Made by a program: the position numbers and the translations under genes
Assembly: GCA_902628605.1 (NCBI GenBank)
Contig: CACONV010000025.1
Coordinates: 1-12,617, forward strand
Reading direction: 5' to 3'
Origin: an uncultured Bacteroidota bacterium
GTDB lineage: Bacteria; Bacteroidota; Bacteroidia; Flavobacteriales; Flavobacteriaceae
Length of the DNA stretch: 12,617 nucleotides
The notes under the pieces: generated by a model
The model's database searches: none
The model's input: only the letters and a program-made list of their open reading frames with translations
What the model was told of the DNA's origin: nothing
Shown: positions 5,560-12,126 of the stretch, in pieces
Numbering within the stretch: position 1 is the stretch's first letter
Layout: each line of letters begins with the position of its first letter

Positions 5560-5979
5560 TTAAACCAAAGTTGCATTTAATAATATTTTGCAATTTAGAA
5601 CTCCAGAAATAGGACAATTATCTTTAGCTTCATTTGCCAATTCAATAAATTTATCTTCTGAAATATTAGACACCTTTCCATTTAAATTTAATTCAATAGA
5701 TAAAATTTTACCATCCTCAAAAGTTAGTAATGCATCTGTGTTCAACTCCTCAGGACTAAAATTAGCTTCATTTAGCACAAAACTTAATTTCATATTAAAA
5801 CATCCTGCTAGAGCAGCTGCTATAAGTTCTTCAGGATTTGTTCCAAGAGTACCATTATCATTTTCAAATCTTGTTTTAAAAGTATAGGGCATATCGTTAA
5901 AAGCTCCACTCTGTGCATTTAAAGTTCCTTTTCCATTAGACCCATCTCCTGTCCAAATTGCATTTATTCTTCTTTTCAT
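5560..5979 (-). CDS. OsmC-family thiol peroxidase
   Basis: OsmC-family proteins reduce organic hydroperoxides in the cytoplasm with a pair of cysteines. The 139-residue length is normal. Seen in order are the amino-terminal strands (AIWTGDGSNGKGTLNAQSG), the hallmark GTNPEELIAAALAGCF at 46-61 with peroxidatic Cys60, and KDNCPIS at 119-125 with resolving Cys122. A third cysteine (Cys130, LNC) lies close to Cys122. The GTNPEELI-AGC motif and the NCPIS motif place it in the OsmC branch proper rather than among two-cysteine proteins of other folds. It stands alone on the minus strand. A TATATTG sequence lies about 15 bases before the start but is one base short of the usual -7 box. Substrate preference cannot be read from sequence. 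Confidence 0.92.
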   Translation of the reverse strand: MKRRINAIWTGDGSNGKGTLNAQSGAFNDMPYTFKTRFENDNGTLGTNPEELIAAALAGCFNMKLSFVLNEANFSPEELNTDALLTFEDGKILSIELNLNGKVSNISEDKFIELANEAKDNCPISGVLNCKILLNATLV

Positions 5980-6086
5980 AAATGTTTTTTTTACAATATA
6001 TGATTACTTTTCATTTTTTAAGTTAGTGGTGGGTGAAATTCTAATTTCAAATCTTTCAAATACAATTCTCTTTGAAATTTAATACT

Positions 6087-6113
6087 AAAAAAGCTCCTTA
6101 AATAAGGAGCTTT
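6087..6113 (-). terminator. Intrinsic terminator of the NTF2-like gene at 6131-6658
   Basis: AAAGCTCCTT (6090-6099) pairs with AAGGAGCTTT (6104-6113) around the loop AAAT. On the minus strand the second arm runs into a stretch of six T residues (6092-6087). It begins 17 bases after the stop codon. The plus direction has no T tract. Confidence 0.9.
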
Positions 6114-6130
6114 AAAATTATAAATTAAGA

Positions 6131-6658
6131 TTATTTGGTTGGTCTACTAAATTGTACTACCCTTGTGACCTTATCCTTTTCATTTAAATAAATTCTTTCA
6201 TAAAAATTATTAGATTCTGTAGAACCATCTTTTTTATATCTTATCTCTGAAAAAACAGTAGTTACAACTCTATCTTTTGAGTCTTCCATTTTCAAGGGCA
6301 TTATGTAAACATAGTTTCTAGTTATTGAATCCCAACCTGATTGTCGTTCAATAATAAAATTTGTATTGGTCATATCAACATCAAAAGTACCAGCGACATC
6401 AGCTGGATGAAATTTAACGGTATCAGCTGTCATTTCAACCATAAGAACTGGATCCATGTTTTCATATGCGTCCATGAATTTTTTTACTATGTCAGAATCT
6501 TTTTTGTCCCCAGCCATAAATCCTTTTCCAGTCCATGAATTCCCTTTTCTTAACCATCCACCAAATACTTTATCCTCATTTGAAACATCATTATTAGAAG
6601 AACCTTCACAATATAGAATTACGAATGATAATAAAAATAAATAAATTGTTTTTTTCAT
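6131..6658 (-). CDS. Exported NTF2/SnoaL-like protein, copy 3
   Basis: This 175-residue protein has an export signal, MKKTIYLFLLSFVILYCEGS. Cys17 followed by a Ser/Asn linker looks like a lipoprotein, but the Tyr just before the cysteine is unusual for a lipobox, so lipidation is uncertain. A conserved segment, GGWLRKGNSWTGKGFMAGD, fills residues 33-51. The NTF2-like core begins with KFMDAYENMDPVLMVEM (60-76) and TVKFHPADV (80-88), very close to FVDAYENQD in the protein at 2592-3074. The last strands run through TTVFSEIRYKKDGST and RVVQFSRPTK. The Asp and His residues of the core (HPAD) could line the usual pocket of this fold, but no reaction can be named. A strong terminator follows, and a 14-base palindrome lies just upstream. 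Confidence 0.83.
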   Translation of the reverse strand: MKKTIYLFLLSFVILYCEGSSNNDVSNEDKVFGGWLRKGNSWTGKGFMAGDKKDSDIVKKFMDAYENMDPVLMVEMTADTVKFHPADVAGTFDVDMTNTNFIIERQSGWDSITRNYVYIMPLKMEDSKDRVVTTVFSEIRYKKDGSTESNNFYERIYLNEKDKVTRVVQFSRPTK

Positions 6659-6672
6659 AATAAATTGATTTA

Positions 6673-6686
6673 TAGATAATTATCTA
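6673..6686. promoter_or_regulatory. 14-bp perfect palindrome upstream of the gene at 6131-6658
   Basis: TAGATAATTATCTA is its own reverse complement and lies 14 bases before the start codon on the minus strand. It could be a dimeric repressor site or part of the untranslated leader. In such AT-rich DNA a palindrome of this length can arise by chance, so the call is weak. Confidence 0.2.
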
Positions 6687-6724
6687 AATTAAAACATTAT
6701 ATATTACTTTCAAAACATATTTGT

Positions 6725-6949
6725 CTATTTCAAGACAAAATTGAATAAATCAATGAAAAAAACGAGAGATATTAAAAGAGTAAAATGGGCAATCAAGGTT
6801 AGAAAGAAAAATATCCAATAAAGTTTTTTATCACTTTTCGAATGAATTTGAGATTTTATTTTTTTTCTAAGCCAATTTTTGGATCTAATCCACACTAAAT
6901 AAGTTACAATTGATGAAATAACTATTGATAAAAAATATTGTTCAAGCAT
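6725..6949 (-). CDS. Small two-helix membrane protein
   Basis: I place the start at the ATG at 6949 (MLEQYFLSIVIS), two bases past the stop of the preceding gene (6951-6953), which favours translational coupling. An ATG at 6973 would add eight residues and overlap that gene. The 74-residue product has two hydrophobic helices (SIVISSIVTYLVWI, 8-21; WIFFFLTLIAHFTLLISLVFFI, 45-66). They are joined by a strongly basic loop (RSKNWLRKKIKSQIHSKSDKK), so both ends should face away from the cytoplasm. I recognise no family. A weak 6-bp hairpin with the TAG stop in its loop (6720-6739) is the only candidate terminator. Confidence 0.65.
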   Translation of the reverse strand: MLEQYFLSIVISSIVTYLVWIRSKNWLRKKIKSQIHSKSDKKLYWIFFFLTLIAHFTLLISLVFFIDLFNFVLK

Positions 6950-6950
6950 T

Positions 6951-7385
6951 TTAATATTTACCAAATAAATCATTCAAATCTCGTATTGAAAGAGGCATCC
7001 AGCCAATAGTTTTATTTGAATTGACTAACTTAATACTTACCCTAATAAAATCTCCATTTTTTAAAACTTGAAATTCATATTTATCAATTTTAAATGAGCT
7101 TTGCCTAGATTCAGTTAAATCAAATGAGTTTAGAAAAAAATTGTATAGATTGTCAATATCCACATCAAATAAATTCAACTCAATGCTTTTTATTGTATTA
7201 TTATCATAAAATTGATGATTTTTAAATGAAAATTTATAAAAATTACTCCCTAGTAATTTAAGAAAAACTGATCCGTCTTTTTTTGAACCAAGCACTTCCC
7301 ATCTTTGCTTACCCTCTGTTGATTCAAATTGAGAATGTGAGTAGAAGCAAATAAAACTTAAAATTATCAAGTAAATATTTTTCAT
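6951..7385 (-). CDS. Exported protein of unknown function
   Basis: This 144-residue protein opens with a signal peptide (MKNIYLIILSFICFYSHSQ, cleavage expected before Gln19 or just after). The mature domain has strand-like segments (QRWEVLGSKKDGSVFLKLL, YKFSFKNHQFYDN, KYEFQVLKNGDFIRVSIKL) and a final LNDLFGKY. It looks like a compact beta-sandwich or mixed fold of about 125 residues; I recognise no family and no catalytic motif. It is followed two bases later by the two-helix membrane protein at 6725-6949, so the pair are probably one transcript and may work together at the envelope. A TATTTTG sequence upstream is one base short of the usual -7 box. Confidence 0.72.
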   Translation of the reverse strand: MKNIYLIILSFICFYSHSQFESTEGKQRWEVLGSKKDGSVFLKLLGSNFYKFSFKNHQFYDNNTIKSIELNLFDVDIDNLYNFFLNSFDLTESRQSSFKIDKYEFQVLKNGDFIRVSIKLVNSNKTIGWMPLSIRDLNDLFGKY

Positions 7386-7468
7386 TTTTTAAAAAACATC
7401 CTTCTGTTATAAAGTTACAAAATATGTTAATGTTTTTTTAAGGTATTATTTTAAAAAATTTTAATTTG

Positions 7469-7476
7469 TATTTTTG
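7469..7476 (+). promoter_or_regulatory. Bacteroidota-type -7 box (TATTTTTG) for the basic 41-aa gene
   Basis: TATTTTTG matches TAnnTTTG fully and ends 14 bases before the ATG at 7491, a plausible short-leader arrangement in this phylum. No convincing TTG lies at the -33 position. Confidence 0.5.
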
Positions 7477-7490
7477 GAAAAATATTAAAA

Positions 7491-7616
7491 ATGACAAGCA
7501 AATTTTTTGGTAACAGCAAAGTAAAAAGCAATTCAAAAAAAGAAATAAAAAAAAATATTTCGAAAAATTCCAAAAGAAAAGCATTTGCGGTTAGAAAATC
7601 CGGTAGAGGAAAATAA
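7491..7616 (+). CDS. Very basic 41-aa protein, possible nucleic-acid binder
   Basis: ATG at 7491 opens 41 codons ending in TAA (7614-7616). The product has about 15 Lys/Arg residues and almost no acidic ones. It begins MTSKFFGNSKVKSNSKKE and ends NSKRKAFAVRKSGRGK. The carboxy end, with Arg, Gly, Ala and Val rather than only AAA lysines, argues against chance translation of an A-rich stretch. Such composition is typical of small ribosome-associated or histone-like proteins; the ribosomal protein bTHX of this phylum is also tiny and basic, but I see no convincing bTHX motif. The gene has a good TATTTTTG box and is followed at once by a 12-bp inverted repeat that may be part of its 3' untranslated region. 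Confidence 0.55.
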   Translation: MTSKFFGNSKVKSNSKKEIKKNISKNSKRKAFAVRKSGRGK

Positions 7617-7695
7617 AAACCCTTTGGTGAAGCAAAAAGCTAATTTTTATATTGGTAAACAGTAATCGAAGGGTTTATGTAGCTGTCTTTTTTTA
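7617..7695 (+). other. Possible structured RNA / 3' element after the basic protein gene
   Basis: Bases 7617-7628 (AAACCCTTTGGT) can pair with 7665-7676 (ATCGAAGGGTTT). This makes a 12-bp stem with two G-T pairs that encloses 36 bases. Inside, AGCTA (7638-7642) could instead pair with TAGCT (7680-7684). A run of seven or more T residues follows at about 7688-7694, eleven bases after the stem, too far for a standard terminator. No named riboswitch class is recognised. Confidence 0.35.
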
Positions 7696-7789
7696 GGTCA
7701 TATAATTTCAAAATTTTAAGGTTATTCAAACTGAGAAGATTTACTTTATCTTTTTCATCGTAAACTTTACTTTTTTTTCCTTAATTTCA

Positions 7790-8017
7790 ATGCATTATCA
7801 AGTGAAATCAACTAATCTTACCACGGTTTCCTCCGTTATGGGGCAGATTTTATTCTCTTTTGGACTTATTATTAATGTATTAATTGATAGGATTAAGATT
7901 TTATATATAAGACTAATTATAATATTAATTTTAGCTTTACTTTTCTTTCTGCCTTGGGCTGAACTAGCAGTTGGCATATTCAAAACGCCAATCTCAGGAA
8001 GTCAAACATTATTTTGA
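7790..8017 (+). CDS. 75-aa two-helix membrane protein of unknown function
   Basis: The frame starts MHYQVKSTNLTTVSSVMGQ, and has one helix (QILFSFGLIINVLI, 19-32) and a second, longer one (RLIIILILALLFFLPWAEL, 41-59). It ends AVGIFKTPISGSQTLF. A short basic segment (DRIKILYIR) between them suggests a cytoplasmic loop. The PWAELAVGIF and TPISGS stretches are not typical of chance AT-rich translation and look like a conserved tail. Its last 16 bases overlap the 3' end of cutC on the other strand. A competing 61-codon frame on the minus strand is a shadow without a membrane or domain pattern. I recognise no family name. Confidence 0.5.
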   Translation: MHYQVKSTNLTTVSSVMGQILFSFGLIINVLIDRIKILYIRLIIILILALLFFLPWAELAVGIFKTPISGSQTLF

Positions 8018-8721
8018 TTTTTTATTTTTTGAAGTATATCTGTGTCTATTATGTAAATAGGCTGTTCAAGAAAGGGAATTTGCGTGTTCTTTTTACACTC
8101 TGAGTTAGCCTGTTTCTTTGCAGAAAGATGAATCCATTCATAATTATGTATAATAAAACCTCTAAAGTTTTCTGAATTAATACCTCCACCAGGCATAATC
8201 GATATTTTTCCATTAGCGAAACTTCTAAGTTTATTAATGAAATTTATACCTTCCTCAGCTGTTTTTTTTCCTCCAGAAGTCAAAATTGTATCAAAACCAA
8301 ATTCAACTAAAGTTTTAAGATCTTGGAATGGTTTTTTAAGGTAGTCAAACGCTTTATGAAAGGTTAAGTTCATCTTGCCATCAATTATATTTAAGATTTT
8401 TTCCAACTTGGGTAATGGAATCGCTCCTTTTTCATCAGATAGTCCAATAACCACTCCCTCTACCTCTAAGTCTTTTAATCTAGTTAAGTCATTAATTATA
8501 ACTTTAATTTCCTCATCATTATAATTAAAATCCCCTCCCCTAGGTCTTAAAAGAACCCTAATTGGAATTTTAAGGTCCTTTTTGCAAGATTCAATTAAAC
8601 CAATTGATGGAGTAATACCGCCCAAAAATATCTCAGAGCAAAGTTCAATTCTAGATGCTCCAAACTTTTGAGCCGTTAAAGCCGATTCAATTGATGAGCA
8701 ACAAATTTCGATTTTAATCAT
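8002..8721 (-). CDS. cutC: CutC family protein (copper homeostasis family, TIM barrel)
   Basis: This 239-residue TIM-barrel protein carries all the CutC landmarks in order: EICCSS (5-10), GASRIELCSE (21-30), GGITPSIGLI (34-43), RPRGGDFNY (59-67), LTFHKAFD (119-126), LTSGGKKTAEEG (147-158), MPGGGINSENF (176-186) and HLSA (198-201). Family length is about 240 residues, so it is complete. CutC was named from copper-sensitive Escherichia coli mutants, but its direct role in copper handling is disputed and its reaction is unknown. The protein should be cytoplasmic. It is transcribed away from the CapA-like gene with only 35 bases between the starts, so their promoters must overlap. Its 3' end overlaps a small membrane gene by 16 bases. 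Confidence 0.93.
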   Translation of the reverse strand: MIKIEICCSSIESALTAQKFGASRIELCSEIFLGGITPSIGLIESCKKDLKIPIRVLLRPRGGDFNYNDEEIKVIINDLTRLKDLEVEGVVIGLSDEKGAIPLPKLEKILNIIDGKMNLTFHKAFDYLKKPFQDLKTLVEFGFDTILTSGGKKTAEEGINFINKLRSFANGKISIMPGGGINSENFRGFIIHNYEWIHLSAKKQANSECKKNTQIPFLEQPIYIIDTDILQKIKNQNNV

Positions 8722-8756
8722 CCTTTTAATAAATTTAAGGATTATTGTATCACTAA

Positions 8757-10124
8757 ATGATGAAAAAGTTATCGTTATTTTTTTTAACCTTATTGGTAGG
8801 TTTTAGTTCAATTTATAAATCAAATGCGCAAGCTAATGATGACATATTCAGTATGGCCCTAACTGGAGACGCAATTATTACGAGAAAATTAAGCGTTTAC
8901 AATGAACCCCCCTTTTTGGAAATGATTAAAATAATCAGATCTGCAGATATTGCATTTACTAATTTTGAAATGCTTTTGCATGATTATGAGCCCTATCCTA
9001 TGCATAAAAGTGGAGGCACATACATGAGAGCTGAACCCTCTATGGCTAAAGAGCTCATATGGGCTGGATTTGATATCGTTTCTACAGCAAATAACCACAC
9101 CGGTGATTACGGTTCTGAAGGTATGAGACTAACTTTAAAATATTTAAATGATTATGGTCTTGTAAACGCAGGTGCTGGTGAGAGCCTTGAGGAAGCTAGA
9201 GAGGCAAAATTTATCGAAACATCTAAGGCAAGGGTGGCACTAATTTCATGTGCATCAACATTTCCTGACCATTCAAGGGCAGGAACTTCAAGAGGAGATA
9301 CAAATGCTAGACCAGGCCTTAGTCCTTTAAGGTTTAAATCAGAATTTATTATTACAAAAAATCATTTTGATAATATAAAAAAATTAAAGAAAGCCATAGA
9401 ACCTTTCAAATTTTCAAAAGAAGATGAAAATTCATTAACCGAAATAAATTTTTCTGGACGTAATTATAAAGTTGGAAGCGTAAATGAAGTGATAACGAAA
9501 ACAAACAAAAAAGATTTAAAAGAAATTGAAAGAGTTGTTAAAAGTAGTATTTACATGGCAGATTATACAATAGTAACAATTCACGCACATGAATCAAATC
9601 AAAAAAAGTCAGTTCCTGCAAAATTTTTAATTGAGTTTTCAAGAAAAATGATTGATGCTGGAGCTGATGTGGTAGTTGGCCACGGACCGCACGTATTGAG
9701 AGGTGTCGAAATATATAAAGGAAAACCTATTTTTTACAGTCTAGCAAATTTTATGTTTCAAAATGAAACCCTATTAAGGGTACCAGAGGAGAATTACGCA
9801 AAATACAACTTAGGTACTGAGGCACAAATTAATGACTGGAACTCGAAACGATACGCAAATGACACTAGAGGTTTTCCTACTGAAAGAGAGATTTGGGAAT
9901 CTGTTATTGCTGTTCCCAAATGGAATAAAGGAAACTTATTTAAAATAGAACTTTACCCTATATCGCTTGGATTTGGCAAAAAAAGGACAATAAGGGGAAG
10001 GCCAATGCTTGCGAACAAGGTCTTGAGTAAAAAGATAATCAATGATTTAGCAGAGCGTTCAAAACCATTTGGAACTAAAGTTGAATTTAAAGATGGAATC
10101 GGAGTAATAAATATTGTTAATTAG
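8757..10124 (+). CDS. CapA-family metallophosphatase-like exported protein
   Basis: The 455-residue protein has a signal peptide (MMKKLSLFFLTLLVGFSSIYKSNAQA, cleavage near residue 25) and one PGA_cap-type metallophosphatase domain. Motifs in order are LTGDAI (36-41, metal-binding Asp38), TNFEM (68-72), STANNHTGDYG (109-119), HAHES (276-280), GHGPHVLRGVEIYKGKPIFYS (308-328) and ANFMF (330-334). These match the CapA/PgsA family, first known from poly-gamma-glutamate capsule synthesis. No CapB, CapC or other polymer genes are nearby, so a capsule role is unlikely and an envelope phosphoesterase or unrelated hydrolase is more probable. The start uses the first of two tandem ATG codons; the second (8760) is equally possible. 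Residues 175-265 form an insertion rich in charged residues. Confidence 0.88.
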   Translation: MMKKLSLFFLTLLVGFSSIYKSNAQANDDIFSMALTGDAIITRKLSVYNEPPFLEMIKIIRSADIAFTNFEMLLHDYEPYPMHKSGGTYMRAEPSMAKELIWAGFDIVSTANNHTGDYGSEGMRLTLKYLNDYGLVNAGAGESLEEAREAKFIETSKARVALISCASTFPDHSRAGTSRGDTNARPGLSPLRFKSEFIITKNHFDNIKKLKKAIEPFKFSKEDENSLTEINFSGRNYKVGSVNEVITKTNKKDLKEIERVVKSSIYMADYTIVTIHAHESNQKKSVPAKFLIEFSRKMIDAGADVVVGHGPHVLRGVEIYKGKPIFYSLANFMFQNETLLRVPEENYAKYNLGTEAQINDWNSKRYANDTRGFPTEREIWESVIAVPKWNKGNLFKIELYPISLGFGKKRTIRGRPMLANKVLSKKIINDLAERSKPFGTKVEFKDGIGVINIVN

Positions 10125-10129
10125 TTTTT

Positions 10130-10249
10130 TTGTCAAGGAAACTTACCATTTTGATATCAATCATTATTATTTTATTTGGTCTATTATTAATTATCCAAAT
10201 TACCACAGAATTTTTATTTATGATTAGAAATTTAATATATAACAAATGA
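10130..10249 (+). CDS. Possible 39-aa membrane peptide with TTG start
   Basis: Between the CapA-like gene and the reductase, a frame can be read from TTG at 10130 to TGA at 10247-10249. The TGA overlaps the ATG of the next gene in an ATGA junction. The product begins SRKLTILIS after the start, has one strong helix (ILISIIIILFGLLLIIQI), and ends FMIRNLIYNK. The ATGA overlap and well-placed helix are suggestive, but the TTG start, lack of an in-frame ATG at the right place and AT-rich DNA leave it doubtful. If not coding, the gap 10125-10245 holds no clear feature. Confidence 0.25.
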   Translation: MSRKLTILISIIIILFGLLLIIQITTEFLFMIRNLIYNK

Positions 10250-11472
10250 GTAACCGTGTTGAAAAAAATAAAAAATTCGATCTGATTGTTTGGGGTGCTA
10301 CTGGGTATACGGGAAAATTGGTCTGTGAATACATATTCAAAAAATATAAAAAAACAAATTTAAATTGGGCTTTAGCTGGTCGAAATAAGCATAAAATTGA
10401 TGGTTTGATTTCTTCACTTAATTTAAAAGGTATTCCACATTTTGTTGCAGACAGTAACAACAAAAAGAGCCTTCTAAAATTGACTAAAATGACCAATACT
10501 GTTTGTTCAACGGTTGGACCTTACGCGAAATACGGAACATTACTAGTTGAAGCATGTATCGAGAGTAAGACAAATTACTGCGACATAACCGGTGAAACCC
10601 ATTGGATTAAAGAGATTATAGATAAATATCATACAAAAGCTATAAAAAATAAAGTTAAGATTGTACATGCCTGTGGATTTGATTCTATACCTTCTGACCT
10701 TGGCGTTTTCTATGCCCAAAACAAGATCAAGGAAAATAGTGGAAAATATGCAAGTAAAATAAGTATGAGAGTAGTTTCTATGAAAGGGGGAATTAGTGGG
10801 GGAACAATATATAGCTTTCTAAACATCATAGAAGAATCAAGAAAAAATAAAAACATTAAAAAGGTACTTAACAACCCCCATGGTCTTAGTCCAAATAAAG
10901 ATTTATTTGATAGTGAAGAAGAAGATTTAAAAAAAATTATTTTCGACAGTACATCCAAAAAATGGATCGGTCCATTTGTCATGGCTGCAATAAACACAAG
11001 AATTGTAAGACGAAGTAACTATTTGATGGACTTTAAATATGGTAGAGATTTTATTTATAATGAGGCTTTAGTATTTGGCAGAAGTGTTCTAAGCAAATTT
11101 TTAGGATATTTTAGACTCATTCCAATTTATTTAATAAGTAAAAATGAAAATATACTACTCAAATCATTGCTGAAATCATTCTTACCCAAACCTGGTCAGG
11201 GTCCAAAAGGTAATAGCAGAAAGAATGGTTATTTTAAATTTAGATTTTATATTTTTAATAATAATTTAAAAGCCATAGTTTCAGTTAACGGGACTGGTTG
11301 TCCAGGATACGGTTCAACCTCAAAAATGCTAGCTGAAAGTTCTATTTGCTTAGCCCTAGATGATTTACCAATTCAAAATGGTATATTAACTCCCTCTGTA
11401 GCTTTGGGTAAAGCTTTGCTGAAACGTCTTGAAAAAAATGCAGATTTAAAATTTAAAATTAAATTTTTATAA
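10246..11472 (+). CDS. Saccharopine dehydrogenase-like reductase (trans-acting enoyl reductase type)
   Basis: This 408-residue cytoplasmic oxidoreductase has an amino-terminal nucleotide-binding fold: VWGATGYTGKLV (15-26), LAGRN (43-47), STVGPYAKYG (88-97) and YCDITGET (111-118). The middle has HACGFDSIPSDLGV (141-154), and the end has PGYGSTSKMLAESSICLA (353-370) and GGILTP-like GILTPSVALG (379-388). This set is typical of the SCCPDH / trans-acting enoyl reductase family. Its members include mycobacterial lipid enoyl reductases and many uncharacterised bacterial proteins. Family members usually read GDPGY before the AES helix; here it is GCPGY, with Cys352 in the Asp position. The substrate cannot be deduced. 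It faces the minus-strand gene at 11475 tail to tail, two bases apart. Confidence 0.88.
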   Translation: MSNRVEKNKKFDLIVWGATGYTGKLVCEYIFKKYKKTNLNWALAGRNKHKIDGLISSLNLKGIPHFVADSNNKKSLLKLTKMTNTVCSTVGPYAKYGTLLVEACIESKTNYCDITGETHWIKEIIDKYHTKAIKNKVKIVHACGFDSIPSDLGVFYAQNKIKENSGKYASKISMRVVSMKGGISGGTIYSFLNIIEESRKNKNIKKVLNNPHGLSPNKDLFDSEEEDLKKIIFDSTSKKWIGPFVMAAINTRIVRRSNYLMDFKYGRDFIYNEALVFGRSVLSKFLGYFRLIPIYLISKNENILLKSLLKSFLPKPGQGPKGNSRKNGYFKFRFYIFNNNLKAIVSVNGTGCPGYGSTSKMLAESSICLALDDLPIQNGILTPSVALGKALLKRLEKNADLKFKIKFL

Positions 11473-11474
11473 TC

Positions 11475-11786
11475 TTATTCTAGTACTTTTTCCTTTTTCA
11501 AATGTCTTTTTTCTTTATCGATTTTATTTTCCTTATAAATTAGAGTTAACATAACAAATGATACCATAGAGTGAAGAAAAGCAAAAGCAAATGCGTCTAA
11601 AGGACTCATTTGTCCTGACATAGAAGAAACAGTATACAATACAATTGCTGCAAAATTGAATATTGCAACAGCAATGCCATATGCAAGACGAACTTTAGGT
11701 AAGTGCCATACTAATCGCAAGGATAGGTAAATAAAAACCCAAAAAAGAAATTCATATAAATATTGGATATCGTGCAAACCTAACAT
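11475..11786 (-). CDS. Small membrane protein, probably three helices
   Basis: The 103-residue product has three hydrophobic segments (FLFWVFIYLSLRLVW, 13-27; YGIAVAIFNFAAIVLYTV, 36-53; AFAFAFLHSMVSFVMLTLIY, 65-84) and a highly charged basic tail (KENKIDKEKRHLKKEKVLE). The tail should be cytoplasmic. I recognise no family. The start at 11786 is supported by 43 bases separating it from the preceding minus-strand gene at 11830-12024, with which it may share a transcript. Its 3' end meets the reductase gene head-on. Confidence 0.7.
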   Translation of the reverse strand: MLGLHDIQYLYEFLFWVFIYLSLRLVWHLPKVRLAYGIAVAIFNFAAIVLYTVSSMSGQMSPLDAFAFAFLHSMVSFVMLTLIYKENKIDKEKRHLKKEKVLE

Positions 11787-11829
11787 AAATCAAACTTCAT
11801 TAAACATTAATTAAAATTAAAAAAAAACC

Positions 11830-12024
11830 TCAATGATAGAAATTTTCATCAGTTGAAAATGCATTAAAATTTAAAAGCAGTGAGTTTGAAAAAACATATT
11901 CAACATTTATCGGCCTGCAACAAATTTCACAGTCTTCTACATATGATGTAATTTCAATTGCTGGCTCAATTAACATAGAAATTTGTTGCCAACAATAAGG
12001 ACACTGAAAAAAATGTTCAATCAT
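11830..12024 (-). CDS. CPXCG motif cysteine-rich (zinc ribbon-like) protein
   Basis: This 64-residue protein carries two cysteine pairs, CPYC (Cys8, Cys11) and CEIC followed by a further Cys (Cys32, Cys35, Cys36), which would hold one zinc ion. The pattern of CPYC, a 20-residue spacer with YVEDCEICCRPI, then a short tail matches the small CPXCG-motif family found across proteobacteria and Bacteroidota, though the glycine of CPXCG is Trp12 here. Function is unknown. It is divergent from the pirin gene at 12127 with 102 bases between the starts, and may be cotranscribed with the membrane gene at 11475-11786. Confidence 0.87.
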   Translation of the reverse strand: MIEHFFQCPYCWQQISMLIEPAIEITSYVEDCEICCRPINVEYVFSNSLLLNFNAFSTDENFYH

Positions 12025-12126
12025 TATTTTTTTTTAGTTATGTAATATTAGTAAAAACTATTATTGTGAAGGAAATAACATATAAGGTTTTTGTTATAAG
12101 TCATTTCATTAGACTATTATTACATT

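Noticed and set aside
10224..10997. Two minus-strand frames of 90 and 95 codons within the reductase gene
   Set aside because: Both are antisense to conserved reductase motifs and lack a promoter or recognisable family.
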